From the NCBI GenBank assembly GCA_031769625.1, contig JAUIMM010000637.1, positions 4,294,001 through 4,358,000 on the forward strand: a stretch of DNA of 64,000 nt, written 5' to 3'. This stretch comes from Taudactylus pleione. Its lineage: Eukaryota; Chordata; Amphibia; Anura; Myobatrachidae. Below the pieces are notes generated by a model, which did not search any database, had not been told where the DNA came from, and saw nothing but the letters and a program-made list of their open reading frames with translations. Below are positions 35,248 to 46,479 of this stretch, in pieces. Position numbers and translations under genes: made by a program. The first letter of the stretch is position 1. Each line of letters starts with the position of its first letter.

Positions 35248-36075
35248 CTAAAGCTGGGTACACACTAGACGATGTGCAATGGTCTTTCCGATTTCCCTTC
35301 ATCCCCAGAACAAACGATATAGTTTGTACACACTGTGCAATCCTCCAAACGATGGAACGATATATCTTGCATCATTTGGTTGTTAGATTGTTAACAATAT
35401 ATTGTTTTGTTTTTTTAACGCCATACAACCATCTTAACGATTTCTGGAAAATGTGAATAATTGTCCGACTGGGGTTGGGTATGAGATCCAGGTAGTCGGG
35501 ATGTCGCTGGTTAGAAGACCGACAGCGGTATCGCCACAGTCAGAATCCTGACACCTATAAGGAAGTAAGGTAAGACTAACCCTTACCCATACCCTTCCCT
35601 CCCTGGTGCCTAACCCTAAACTCCCCCCCTAGTGGCTAAACCTAACCTCCCCATCCCCCTAAACCTAACCCTCCCTCCCCGGTGCCTAAACCTAACCTCC
35701 CCCCTGTGTCTAAACCTAACTTGCCAGCACCCTATACCTAACCCTCCCCGGAGTCTAACCCTAACCTCCCCCCCTAGTGACTAAACCTAACCTCCCCCTC
35801 CCCCTAACCCTCTCTCCCCGGTGCCTAAACCTAACCATCCCTCCCCGGTGCCTAAACCTAACCTCCCCCCCAGTGTCTAAACCTAACTTCCCCACACCCT
35901 ATACCTAACCCTTCCCCTAGTGCCTAACCCTAACCCGGCACCCTAACCCTCTGCATCCCGTCCGACTGTAGGAAGAGAAAATGAAGGATATGGGTGTGGT
36001 TGAGGTAACATCTTCAGAGCCCAGGTTGGAATGCATATCGCCTTGCCATCTGGTTGGTCGTACACACTTCAAGAC
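35248..36075. mobile_element. MITE with AAGCTGGGTACACACTAG end, split
   Basis: The left end is shared with 21694. The right side is poorly preserved (GGTCGTACACAC near 36058). The telomere-like MITE 35472-35960 interrupts it. Confidence 0.4.
35472..35960. mobile_element. Telomere-like-core MITE, copy 5
   Basis: Exact 8-bp flanks TCCGACTG (35464-35471, 35961-35968). Left end GGGTTGGGTATGAGATCC as in copy 3. The core 35575-35950 consists of CCTAAACCTAACCCTCC blocks with C-rich spacers. Confidence 0.92.
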
Positions 36076-36302
36076 TTGCTCAAAATTGTTAAAGATATCT
36101 TCTCATCTGCCGTGCAGTACAGCAGATGAGAAGATACAAGGAATTACATTTAGTTATATAGCACCAGCATATTCTGTTACACTTTACAATTGAGAACAAA
36201 AGAGTAATGAAAGCAGACTGGGTAATATCACAGGCAGACGAATAGGCACTGTAAGAGAGATGTCCATGCTCGCATGCTTGCAATCTTATGCAGATACATT
36301 AA

Positions 36303-37180
36303 GGGCTCTATTTATTAACATTATTTTTACTAAAATAAAGTGAAAAAGGGTGTTTTCGTATTTTAGTAGCACCTAAAGTTACTACAGGGCAGTTGGAGTA
36401 GAATTCGTAAAATTTTACTCCAAGCCCTAATTATCACTTATTTTTAGTAAGCAGATGGCATTTCCCATAATTGTAATGGGAAATGTGATCTGGCCAAAGT
36501 TACTAAAAATAAATTGTGAAAAAAATACCGGGAAAAGCCCTGTGATAATAACGCCTGGAGGTGGCGTTATCCAGGGTCTCCCCGGTTACCAGACTCCTGC
36601 TCTGCTCTAACGGGCAGAGCAGAGCCCGGAACTGGCCCCAGTGATCAGCTGTGTGGTCTAAACAGACACTGTAAAAAAAAATAATTAGAGAAAAAAAAGT
36701 TACCTGGGTCCAGGGACCGGTGATCGGGACTCCCGTGATGTCCTCCCTCCGGTCAGCTGGTCTCCCAGCCTGCACTGGGGCCCGGTCGTCACCTGACTGG
36801 GTCCCAGGGCAGGGTGGGATGTGATCTGACCGGAGCCACGGAGGACCGATCACTGCAGGTAAGTGTAATTAAGGGAGGGGGGGTTGCGTGGGGGTGGGGG
36901 GTCCGCGATCATGGGGGGGCGGGACATAGCAACGGAGGTGGGGCTTAGTGATGGTCGGTTGGCTCATGCGTCGGCACTTGTCACTGTATTTTTTTTGCAA
37001 AAATACCGTGATAAGTGTGCGAAGGGGATTCGCAGGGACAGAGCTTAATCACAAACTCTGTCCCTGCAAGGGATTTGTAGTAAATCCCTGTGATATTGCC
37101 TGAATTCGCAATGCAAATTCAGTCGGTAATATCACACTACAATCTGCATTCAAAATGCGGATTGTAGTAAATAGAGCCCC
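36303..37180. mobile_element. MITE, GGGCTCTATTTAYTAA family, hairpin-rich
   Basis: GGGCTCTATTTATTAAC at 36303 and GTAGTAAATAGAGCCC near 37180 are inverted ends. Four hairpins stand end to end at 37032-37067, 37069-37089, 37090-37135 and 37137-37167. Confidence 0.75.
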
Positions 37181-38420
37181 ATGTCTTTCTGGCGTTTACA
37201 AATTTTACATTTAATCATTTATTTTTAAAAACATCCGATGACTGAGTCACAATTTTTTAAAAAGTTTTCTTCAATCAAATAAATGGAATGATCTCTTCTT
37301 TGGATATATTCTAACATTACTCTATTCTCATGTGTTTCTAAGGTAAAATAACCATCTAAAAAAAAAAAAAAAAAACCCAGTTAGCCTCACAAAGATTTTG
37401 GGGGGATTCCTGACCTCGCAAAAATTCCTGACCTCGTAAGTAGAATTCAAATAAATACCACCCCCCATATGATGGTTGTGTGTACCTATTGTAGTTGCAG
37501 ATCTCTCTGCCCCTAAGGCAAACCATTTGTTTCTACCTTCTTCTATAATTTATCTCATCCATGACTTTTATTAATGAGGTTGCTCCTTTACAGATATTAT
37601 TTATCACCTTTACAGCTGCTGCCTGACACTGAGTGCTGTAATTCAACTTTCTGTCAACTAAGTCATTATCAATCTAACTTTCCTCCGTTGTATGCCATTA
37701 AATGCACAATTAGCATAGACATTGCCACATCCTTGTAGCACAACTCAACCGTTATGTATATTAAATTGTATCTGCCATGTCAAGGCCTAATGTACTATTT
37801 TGTGTAAATGTTTCTGCAGCAAGTTAGTGTTCTGGTCTGTGAAGTAACCCTACATAGCTTAGCGTCATTAGTACACATGGATATGTTACATTCTAGGCCA
37901 TCTACAAGGTCATTAATTACAAGTGATTGAAGATTACAGGGTCCATTTCTGATCCCTGTGGCCCACAACTACTAATTTAAGCCTAGCCTAAATACTATGG
38001 CGTTTATGTAATAGCCTGCGAGATGCAGGCACGGCTGCGATTCCGGTAAGTCCGCTGATATTTTCTAAGCGGCAATCATTTAAAAGGCAAAACCATGATT
38101 GACGATTTAAAAATAAGGGCATGCTCGCCAGAATCGCACCTGTGTCTGCTTCTCACAGGTTGTTACATACTGTAAGCCCCTATATGTTCCATTTATAACT
38201 ACTGAATTACCCTCTGTGATTCTTCACGAGGCAAATACTTTTCGAAGTAGAACTTTACGTACCAAACTCATGTATGGAACAATATCAAACACATTTATAA
38301 ATTCCAAAATATATCAATTGCACCATCAAGAGTCTGCTTGAAACTACTATCCCCATAAAAATGAATTTTATTTCTAATGCATGAACAGTCCATAATAAAA
38401 CCATGCTGACACTATTGTAA
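37181..38420. other. No recognisable gene
   Basis: Contains an A homopolymer at 37358-37376 and short frames without motifs. Confidence 0.45.
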
Positions 38421-38752
38421 AATTATTATCATTATTACCAGTTATTTATATAGCGCACACATATTCCGCAGCGCTTTACAGAGAATATTTGGCCGTTCAC
38501 ATCAGTCCCTACCCCAGTGGAGCTTACACTCTATATTCCCCACCACATGTGCACACACATACACACTAGGGTTAATTTTTGTTATGTTTGGAGCCAATTA
38601 ACCTACCAGTATATTTTTGGAGTGTGGGAGGAAACCCACTCAAGCACAGGGAGAATATACAAACTCCACACAGTTAGGGCTGTGGTGGGAATGGAACCCA
38701 CGACCGCAGTGCTGTGAGGCAGTAATGCTAACCATAACACCGTCTGTGCTGG
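38421..38752 (-). mobile_element. SINE-like repeat, minus strand
   Basis: Read on the minus strand it carries the head with TGGTTAGCATTACTGCCTC, the GTTTCCTCCCACACTCC block, the body and an AT-rich (ATT)n tail next to TATATAAATAACTGG. It is more complete than the copies at 30187 and 34345. Confidence 0.8.
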
Positions 38753-38986
38753 CAACATATATCAAAATCACATCTCATAGAAATGACTTTTAATGAGTAC
38801 TTACTAACAAAACCTATGCATCTCTGCAAGAAGATGCAGGGGGTGAGGCTACTCCGGGGCCTTGACCATCTCCAGGGGCCCTGGCCTCCCCCTGCACCTA
38901 GTTACAGTCTGGTGCTTTCCTGAGCCCTGTAGGTCTCTCCTCATTTTTTTTATTATATTTTTTAATTTATCATGCATACTATATGC

Positions 38987-39171
38987 CAGGGGTTCCCAAC
39001 CATGGTCCTCAAGGCACACTAACAGTCCAGGTTTTGAGGATAGCCATACTGGAGCACAGGTGACTTAATTAGTGCCTCAGTTATTTTGATTTAACCATTT
39101 GTGCTCAAGCCTGGATATCACCAAAACCAGGACTGTTAGTGTGCCTTGAGGACCGAGGTTGGGAATCACTG
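38987..39171. mobile_element. Short hAT-type MITE, CAGGGGTTCCCAAC family
   Basis: 185 bp, ends CAGGGGTTCCCAACCATGG and its diverged complement ending GGGAATCACTG, subterminal CCTCAAGGCACAC inverted. Exact 8-bp flanks CTATATGC (38979-38986, 39172-39179). Confidence 0.95.
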
Positions 39172-39684
39172 CTATATGCTAATCACCATTCATTTAATCC
39201 TGTATGTCAAATAAGCAAGCACAAAGAGCAAACATTAGAACATTTACAAGCAAAATGGATAAACTGTTAAATAAGATAACTTTAATACACCTCTACTCCA
39301 CCCTCATATAACTTTAACAAACCACCATCCTAGCCACATATAGCATTGATACACATACCCCCTCTCCAGATATTTACCTCTCTAGCCTGGTGACTGGTGG
39401 TCTCTGTAAACTGTGCACCTCCAGCGGAAGATAGAAAGTGAGACAGGTCACAGGTCAGAGTAGCAGAAGGGACAGTGACTCTAGAGAATGATAGAAATAG
39501 GGCAGAGGATAGGAAAGGGACAGAAGGGCGGGGCCTCAGGAATGGGACGGATTAGAGACATCCTTACAGCAATTCATTGGTGGCTGATCCAGAAGAATGA
39601 CTAGCCACCATGACCACAGAACCAGTGAGGCCGGCTTCCCTTATGGCAAGAGGCGATGACCTCGATTATGAAGCTATGCAATCT

Positions 39685-39925
39685 GTCCAGAGCTGAATAA
39701 CATCACATGTCTGAGTCACCAGGCTTAAAGGTCAGGCTGATTAGTCTGCAGATGCAAAACTTTTTTATTTGGCTCTATAAAGGGGTCTGCATGTGCGTAT
39801 TGGAGCCTCACAGTGCTATAGGGCTGTACAGTACTTAGCCCATGAGCGTTTAACACCTTTTCATAGTGACTGCTGCTTATCTTATATCACCTGTATCCAG
39901 TTACCTTACTTATCTTTGTATTAAT
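39685..39925 (+). repeat. LTR-like repeat, copy 1, cut by hAT insertion
   Basis: Matches 56905-57150 (AATAACATCACATGTCTGA, GGTCTGCATGTGC-like and GGGCTGTACAGTACTTAGCCC blocks). A CTCTATAAAGG motif at 39772 resembles a TATA box. The non-autonomous hAT at 39926 interrupts its right side. LTR status is an inference. Confidence 0.5.
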
Positions 39926-40194
39926 TAGGGATGAGCGGGTTCGGTTCCCTGAGAACCGAACCCACCCGAACTTCGGGGATCCGGGGCGATCCGAGCCCAA
40001 ACTCGGATCTCCCTGTCTGCCCCGGATCCCTCTCCCAAGGCAAAACCTCGAGATCTGCTGTCGGATCTCGAGGTTTTGCCTCGAGCGGCCATTTAAAAAA
40101 AAATGCCTTTGCCTTTAATGGGCAAAGTGCTGATTGGCTGACAGAGCCATCTGTCATGGCTCTCAGCCAATCAGCATTATGGTGCTCATTTGCA

Positions 40195-40405
40195 TGTAGC
40201 ACGGACTCGTGAGATCTGTGCTACATGCATCTGTGTGATTGACAGTGACACAGAGCACAGATGGGTCAGTGAGACCCGTCTGTGCTGCTGTGTATTTCAA
40301 TGACACAGATGCACGCACGGACCAGGAGATCCATGCTACTTGCATCTGTGTCATTGACACAGAGCACTGACGGGTCCGTGAGACCCGTCTGTGCTGCTGT
40401 GGTAA
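40195..40405. repeat. Two diverged tandem copies of about 110 bp
   Basis: GATCTGTGCTACATGCATCTGTGTGA-type and GAGACCCGTCTGTGCTGCTG blocks occur twice in the non-autonomous hAT. Confidence 0.7.
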
Positions 40406-40504
40406 AAAAAAAAAAAAAAACCTGTGTAAAAAAAGAAAAAAATGGCATGCCCCCCCCCAAAAAAAGAGCAACCAGCCCCGGGCATTAGTGACCCAGTGCT
40501 GGGT

Positions 40505-40722
40505 GTGCTTAAATACAGGGGAAAAATGACGTAGGCGTCCCCTGTACTTAAGCACAACCAGCACCGGGCTAGTCAGAACCAGTGTTGGTTGCCAAAATAC
40601 GGGGGACAAACGACGTAGGGGTCCCCCGTATTCTGCGCAACCAGCTCTGGGCTCTGATCCGGTCCTGGTTCTGGAAATACAGGGGAAAATTAGTAGGGTT
40701 CCCCTGTATGTTCCAGAACCAG
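40505..40722. repeat. Three consecutive hairpins with similar cores
   Basis: Hairpins at 40505-40555, 40588-40642 and 40665-40722 each have an AATACRGGGGA-type left arm, the complementary right arm and a loop containing a GACGTAGG-like or TTAGTAGGG sequence, so they derive from one duplicated unit. Confidence 0.85.
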
Positions 40723-41718
40723 CACTGGACTTTTTCTAGCGGGGGGCTGATGCCACAGCCAGGGGAGCCCTTTCACCGGGCCCCCCAGCCGCAGCATCAG
40801 CCCTGACCGCTAGTCAGCCCAGGCCGGGGATCCCTGGAGAGCTGGGGACCCCCCCAATTAAGGGGTCACCCTCTCCAGGGCACCCCAGGCCCAGGCTGAT
40901 AGCCCGGGGCTATCCCCGCCACCCCATGGTGGGAACTGCAGGGTAAACTTTAATAACCTTGCGGCTCCCACCATTGACTACAATGGAGGGAGCCGTTCAT
41001 TGGCTGAGAGAGACGGAAGATGGCCTCTCTCAGGTAATGAACGCTTAGCAGCGGGGTTTCCATGGTGATACCCCGCCGCTAAGCTCTCATTCGTGGATCG
41101 CGTTTTCGTTTTTTTTTTTTGCCAAGTCCGGGGATGCCTACTTTGGAACGAAGATGGGCCACGTGTTTGTGCCGCCCACTTGTGTCGCTTAGCATAGTCA
41201 TCCAACTACCTCGGTGCAACCTTTTGGCCTAAAAACAATATTGTGAGGTGTGAGGTGTTCAGAATAGAGTGGAAATGAGTGGAAATTAATGTTATTGGGG
41301 TTATTAATAGCGTAGGAACAAAAAAAAATCCCATTTCATGTGATTTTAGTGTTTTTTTTTATTTTTTAAGAAAAAATCCAGATCCAAAACACAAAACCCA
41401 GAACCCAAAACACGGAAGGGTGGTTTTGGCAAAACCAATCCAGATCCAAAACACGAAGAAAGATCCAGATCCAAAACCAAAACACGAAAAGTGGCTGGTG
41501 CACACCCCTAGTATTAATATGGTGTAGACATACGACCAAATAAGGGCATTTGCACATATCATTATGGAGATTTATTTTCCTTTGGATATAATGTATAAGT
41601 GCTTGTAGGCACCTGCCAATATTTCCTACCTTGACTGTGGATCTACTGGAAGCTAAGTTGTATAAATAGGTTTGACCTTTTAGGCGTACTCTTTTATCCA
41701 ATTTTCCAGAAAGAATAT

Positions 41719-41876
41719 GGGGGAGATTTATCAAAACTTGGAGAGAGAAAAAGTGGAGAAAGATAAAGTACCAGCCAATCAGCGCCTGACATTTTTCAAA
41801 CAAAGCCAGTAAAATGATAGTTAGGAGCTGATTGGTTAGTATTTTATCTCTCTCCAAGTTTTGATAAATCTCCGCC
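41719..41876. mobile_element. Short MITE of the 6229 family, complete
   Basis: GGGGGAGATTTATCAAAACTTGGAGAGAGA-type left end (41719) and its complement (ending 41876) form inverted ends of more than 25 bp. TAT flanks both sides. Confidence 0.85.
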
Positions 41877-41879
41877 TAT

Positions 41880-42821
41880 ATCCATTATTTCACAAAGACA
41901 GTGGCTGACTCACTGTTCTGTCAATAATAATAAAAAAAAATGTCAGACATAAAAAGTAACTGTGTGATGTTTACTGCAGTTACCGTAGTTTATGTTACAT
42001 TTATATTTGGTGTATGTTTATGAAACCTGGAGGAGGAAATATATAAATCCTGAGCATCCCCCGGTCAGGTTATGCAGACAGCATTCACCCAGACAGAACA
42101 GCGTTTGTCCTCAATCCCCCCCTACACAGGAAGACTGCTGATAAATAAGGAGAGATTCAGTGATCAGAAATATGACCATATAACCACAAAGCAACTAACA
42201 CATGACCCGAATGCAGAAATACCTACTGCACACTAGTCAGAAAATAAACACCGGCCTTATAAGTTGTCTGCTGTCTCTTTTGTGAACCTGCCAAAATAGA
42301 TAGAAGAACTAGGGGCAGTTCTGAGTCAGTTGCTGAAAATACAATGATAAATAAACATACGGTAGCCGGGGTTAAAATTACACTGCTTGGAAAGCAGCCC
42401 CAAAGTCTGCAAGCCACTGAGCAGTCTTACTGCAAGTGGTGAGGGGTGAGGCATCGGCTTGGTGAATGGGGGCAACATTTACGGAGGGTTGACTTCATGT
42501 GAAAACAATAAAAATCCAAGTTGTTTAATACATGATCTACTACGACTAATATATAAATATATATGTAAAAGTCCTTAAAATCACTATCAATCTTAGTTAT
42601 CAGTCATTTGGCTTAAAGTGTCTCCTGTGTATAGGAAAATATTGCCCCCACATAAACAATTTTATCTCATAGATCTTTAGTTCTGATCATCTCCAGAACT
42701 GTCACACATCTGTGAGTTGTAATATTAGATTTTCTTTTTACCCTATATAATCCAACTTGTATTTTAAGTCTAACAGTTAACTGTCTAGTCTTTTATATTT
42801 TAGAGAAGCATGAAGGATTTT
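41880..42821. other. No recognisable feature
   Basis: AT-rich spacer without a defensible ORF. Confidence 0.5.
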
Positions 42822-43184
42822 GGGCGGGATGCATCAATGCGGTCAAACCTCCGAAAATGACATATTTGGAGGTTTGGCTGCTTAGCTCATATGTACCAAG
42901 CCTCGGAATGCGATACGGCTTGGATGCGGTTGGCAAAGCTATCTTTAGATGGCATTATCCAATAGATACCGGTGGGCTTCTATTCGCACATCCACCTGAG
43001 AGGGATCCTCTTGTGTGGTCGCAGAAGGACTTCCAGGTCCTGAATCCGGAAATCCTTCTATTGCAAAGGACAGCTCTTACCGGGAGAGCTGTCCTCTGTG
43101 ATTTTCTTCAAGAATACGGTGTTATGCTTGTAATGAGTGGCGGGATGCACCGCTTTCAAAATGTAATGCGTCATACATCCCGCG
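42822..43184. mobile_element. MITE, GGGCGGGATGCA family, copy 2
   Basis: Same end motifs and internal order as 30759-31147 (AGCTCATATGTACCAA is shared). Confidence 0.7.
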
Positions 43185-43576
43185 CGTTATGTCACCGCCT
43201 GCTGTAAAAATGTAGCCAGTTGTGCCATAAACTCCTGAACGGTTAAACTATATTATTACACAAGTCTGCGAAATTCAAGGTATTGAAAGATTTTTTAATA
43301 ATACTTTTATATTCTTAATTATATTCCTGTATACATCAAGAAATAGTGTATTAAAAAACATTACCACATCACATTTACCTATAAGGGGGTTACATACATT
43401 TTTAAGAAAAAACGAAGAATTTTACTTGTTTTTACATATTTATTGTGACATAGTGTATATGACATCACTGTGTTTTTGTCTTAATTACATAATAAAATAA
43501 AATCAAACAATAATAGAAACAAAACCATAATTATTGAAAAAATCGTTAATATCTTGTTTTATTTTGTATGCAAACT

Positions 43577-44260
43577 TCATTCTGTCACTTTTCGCATATA
43601 AGCTTTTTCTGTGTCGTCTCTGTGTATCATCCAGCAGTAGTCAGCCATCATGCTGACGTTCCAACGACTCTGGTATCTTCCTTCTACATCTTTAACATCT
43701 TGGTGGAACCGTTCACCCTGTTCTTCACTGTAGTCTCCGAGATTGTTCTGGAAATGCTCAATATGGGAATTCAAAAAATTACCTTTAAACTCAGATTGCT
43801 GCCAAAGTTTCTGTAACTATTAAGAATTTCCCTGACAATTTCTTTGTAGATTGGATCCTTGACATTGCTTAAAAATTTTGAAATCACTTGTTTATTATTA
43901 TTATTATCTAACAAAGTCCACGCCGAAAGTTCCACAATATTCATTACACATCTTTTATTAACTTTCTAATGTCAGGGCCTGTAAAAATGCCTTCCTTCAG
44001 TTTAGCATCGGATAGGTTAGGGAATACGGTGCAAAGATATTTGAAAGTTTCTCTATCTTTAGACAGTGTTTTTACAAGTTGTTCCATCGTCCTAATTTTA
44101 TATGTAGAGGTGTAAGTAAAACTTTATTTGGATCTACTAAACTGGATTTGATTACATAATTTTTTCCAATTTCTAAACTTTTTCGAGCTGGCCAATTATT
44201 TTTTTGCCAATGTAAATTTTTAGCTCTGCTCTTCGCCAGTTCACCTTGCAGTTGTAGTTG
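43577..44260 (-). pseudogene. Broken ORF of a mobile-element-associated protein, family unnamed
   Basis: Read on the minus strand, conserved blocks appear in order: VLLTPLHIKLG, then (after a frameshift) a block beginning MEQLVKTLSKDRETFKYLC and ending KEGIFTGPDIRKLIKD, then an in-frame stop, then SNVKDPIYKEIVREILNSY, then (after another frameshift) NSHIEHFQNN and EEQGERFHQDVKDVEGRYQ, finishing WNVSMMADYCWM before the stop near 43577. I know these HIKLG and GERFHQD...MADYCW blocks from multicopy, unnamed proteins in animal genomes, and I believe they belong to mobile elements, but I cannot name the superfamily. Two frameshifts and at least one stop show it is dead. A further piece (about 44880-44940) probably continues upstream across the MITE at 44276. 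Confidence 0.65.
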
Positions 44261-44275
44261 TTGTTTGTGTACAAT

Positions 44276-44870
44276 GGACCTGATTCAGACCCGTTCACTA
44301 GGATGCATTCGCTCGCAGCCAGCGATTTTATGCATTCTGCGCATGCATCGCAGTACGCGTGCGCGAACCAGTGCGAGAGATCGAGAAGCATTCGCTCACG
44401 GCGCATAGACAGCCCAGCAGAGTGAATGACAGGAGAAGCCGTTTGTGGGTGGTGACAGGGGCTGGCCACTGTACACGGGGGAGTGGAAGAGCGAACGCAG
44501 GCGTGCCTGAGCATCACAACGTCGTTTCAGAGGCGTGCGTAATTTAGAGGCCGTGTCATAGTACACGTCACCTGGCTGGTTTATACACTGAAGTGCTCGC
44601 GGTAGGGTATGGTCTGCCACAAGCGCTGCGGTCGCATCCGATGGTACCCAATGTACCATCGGAAGTGTAATGGTTGCATACACTTCCTGGAGATGACGTG
44701 CGCAAGTGGGCGTCTTAAGACCGGCTGGTGGGTGTCTGCATACACTGAGCGATCGCATGCCAAGACATAGTGGGCGTGCTAATGCCTTGCCGTGCGATCG
44801 CCTGTCTTCCCAAATTTGCATACGCTGGGTGCGAGCGTACTCATCTAGTGAACGGGTCTGAATGAGCTCC
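44276..44870. mobile_element. MITE, GGRCCTGATTCAGACCC family member
   Basis: GGACCTGATTCAGACCCGTTC and GAACGGGTCTGAATGAGCTCC are inverted ends, flanked by AAT on both sides (44273-44275, 44871-44873). It splits the element-derived ORF on the minus strand. Confidence 0.85.
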
Positions 44871-45214
44871 AATGTTCCTTTAGACACTATAGGGTTTAGG
44901 CCCTTTGTAAATTTCAGCTCCAGGACCATGTGGACCTTAACCTGGCACTGGGCGGGGGGGAAGTTTTACGACGAGAACTGAATTGCAACGTTCTATACTA
45001 CCGACTGAATTCATTTAAGACAATGTTTTATAATAAATGTAGGCAGAATACATTTATTACTTTAAAGGCTATGAAAAAAATGACTTATTCATAAATACAC
45101 GTTTTGCAGAAAAAAGTGATGTGATATGCAAAATCGGGAGTCATTTCCGTGTTCAGAAGCCAAAAATCTATAAGTATCACATATGTTAGTTAAAAAAGCT
45201 TTTTCATAGCAGAC

Positions 45215-45290
45215 CTGTGTTATTATTATTAATAATAATAGCAATAATAATAATAATAATAATAGCAATAATAATAATAATAATAATAGC

Positions 45291-45338
<48 letters not shown>
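45215..45338. repeat. (AAT)n microsatellite with periodic AGC interruptions
   Basis: More than 110 bp of AAT with three AATAGC interruptions at regular spacing, then an uninterrupted run. Confidence 0.95.
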
Positions 45339-45339
<1 letters not shown>

Positions 45340-45625
45340 TGACAGATTTATGGCAATTGAAACTGGTCAATTTTATTTTGACAAAAAAAGATGGATGGTA
45401 ACGGGCAGGGATACAACAAACGCCTGCACCACAGCCCAAACACTAGTCAACAACTCTCCTCTCAAACTCTGCATGGTGGACTTCTTGTTGGATGGGGTCG
45501 TCACTCATTGTAGGGTAGTTTGGCAAACAGGCCAACTTTATAGTGAGAGCTCACACCAATCCGTAATAAACTTTACAATAGCCAAATTCACCACATCAGA
45601 ACATACAAAACATGGAGGGAAGCCG

Positions 45626-46460
45626 CAGGGCCGAAACTAGTGTTTTTGTCACCCGGGGCAAGACAGTAATTTGGCGCCCCCATCCCCCTGGTAATTCCCC
45701 CGCAGCAGTGCCCCCATAGTAATGCCCCTTCAGTAGTGCACCTATAGTAATGCCCGCTGAGGTAATGCCCCTGTACTAGTGGCCATATGGTAATGTTCCC
45801 ATAGTAATGCCCCTGTAGTGCCCATATGGTAAAGCCCCCCTAGTAATGTCCCTGTAGTGCTCAAATAGTAATGCCCCTGTAGTCCCCATATAGTAATGCC
45901 CTCTAGTAATGCCCCTGTAGTCCCCATATAGTAACTCCCTCTAGTAATGCCCCTGTAGTGCCCATGTAGTAATACCCCTAGTAATGCCCCTGTAGTGCCC
46001 ATTTAGTAATGCCCCTGCAGTGCACCCTGGTAATGCCCCCATAATGCCCCCTGATAATGCCCGTGTAGTGCTCCCTGGTAATGCTTCTTTAGTCCCCCTG
46101 GTAATGCCCCCGTAGGGCCGCTTACACACACACACACAAAAAAAACTTACCTTAAACCCGGCTCCTGTGACCGCCACCTTTGGGTCCGCCTGGCTGCTCC
46201 TCGGAACTATGGGAAAGACATCATTACGTCTCTCCCATAGTGCCTGTGGGGAGAGCCGGAAGCTGGAGTTCAGGAGAAAACTCCAACCTCCGGCTAGCGC
46301 GGCGCTGCAGATAAGAGGTGGGCGCCCGCTGGTAATAACATCTCAGCGGGCGCCCGCCCGCCTTAGAGTCTCCCTGCGGTGCCGGGCTGGAGGTTCACTG
46401 ACGCCGGATGCAGCGGCGCACCCGGTGCACGTGCACCTCCAGCCCCCCCCTAGTTCCCTG
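45626..46460. mobile_element. hAT-type MITE with minisatellite and hairpins
   Basis: Left end CAGGGCCGAAACTAG, right end CTAGTTCCCTG. AGGGAAG occurs next to both ends, but two extra bases on the left keep the duplication from being exact. The left two-thirds is a minisatellite; the right third has hairpins, for example CTATGGGA (46208-46241), GGGCGCCCGCTG (about 46321-46356) and GCTGGAGG/CCTCCAGC. Confidence 0.7.
45690..46110. repeat. Minisatellite of TAATGCCCCTGTAGTGCCC units
   Basis: Many imperfect units of about 20-40 bp. The minus strand reads as GGCATTACTA repeats, giving spurious glycine/threonine-rich ORFs. Confidence 0.9.
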
Positions 46461-46479
46461 AGGGAAGGCTAGAGGAAAG

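Larger units (their letters stand above)
39926..41510 (+). mobile_element. Non-autonomous hAT of the intact family
   Basis: The ends TAGGGATGAGCGGGTTCGG and GTGCACACCCCTA match those of 48136-54844, and the right 350 bp (from about 41154) matches its 3' region nearly base for base. Exact 8-bp flanks GTATTAAT (39918-39925, 41511-41518). The interior is unrelated to the transposase gene: a GC-rich segment with paired hairpins (40039-40081, 40130-40175) and a three-hairpin array (40505-40722), then a GGGCCCCCCAGCC-type stretch. It has no coding capacity and would need the transposase encoded at 51095 or a relative. Confidence 0.95.

Noticed and set aside
15715..35950. Chromosome-end or telomere-fusion origin for the TTAGGG-like tracts
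   Set aside because: The tracts are degenerate, interrupted by C-rich spacers, occur in both orientations and sit inside elements with 8-bp duplications.
45742..46177. Glycine/threonine-rich minus-strand ORFs
   Set aside because: Translation of the TAATGCCCC minisatellite.
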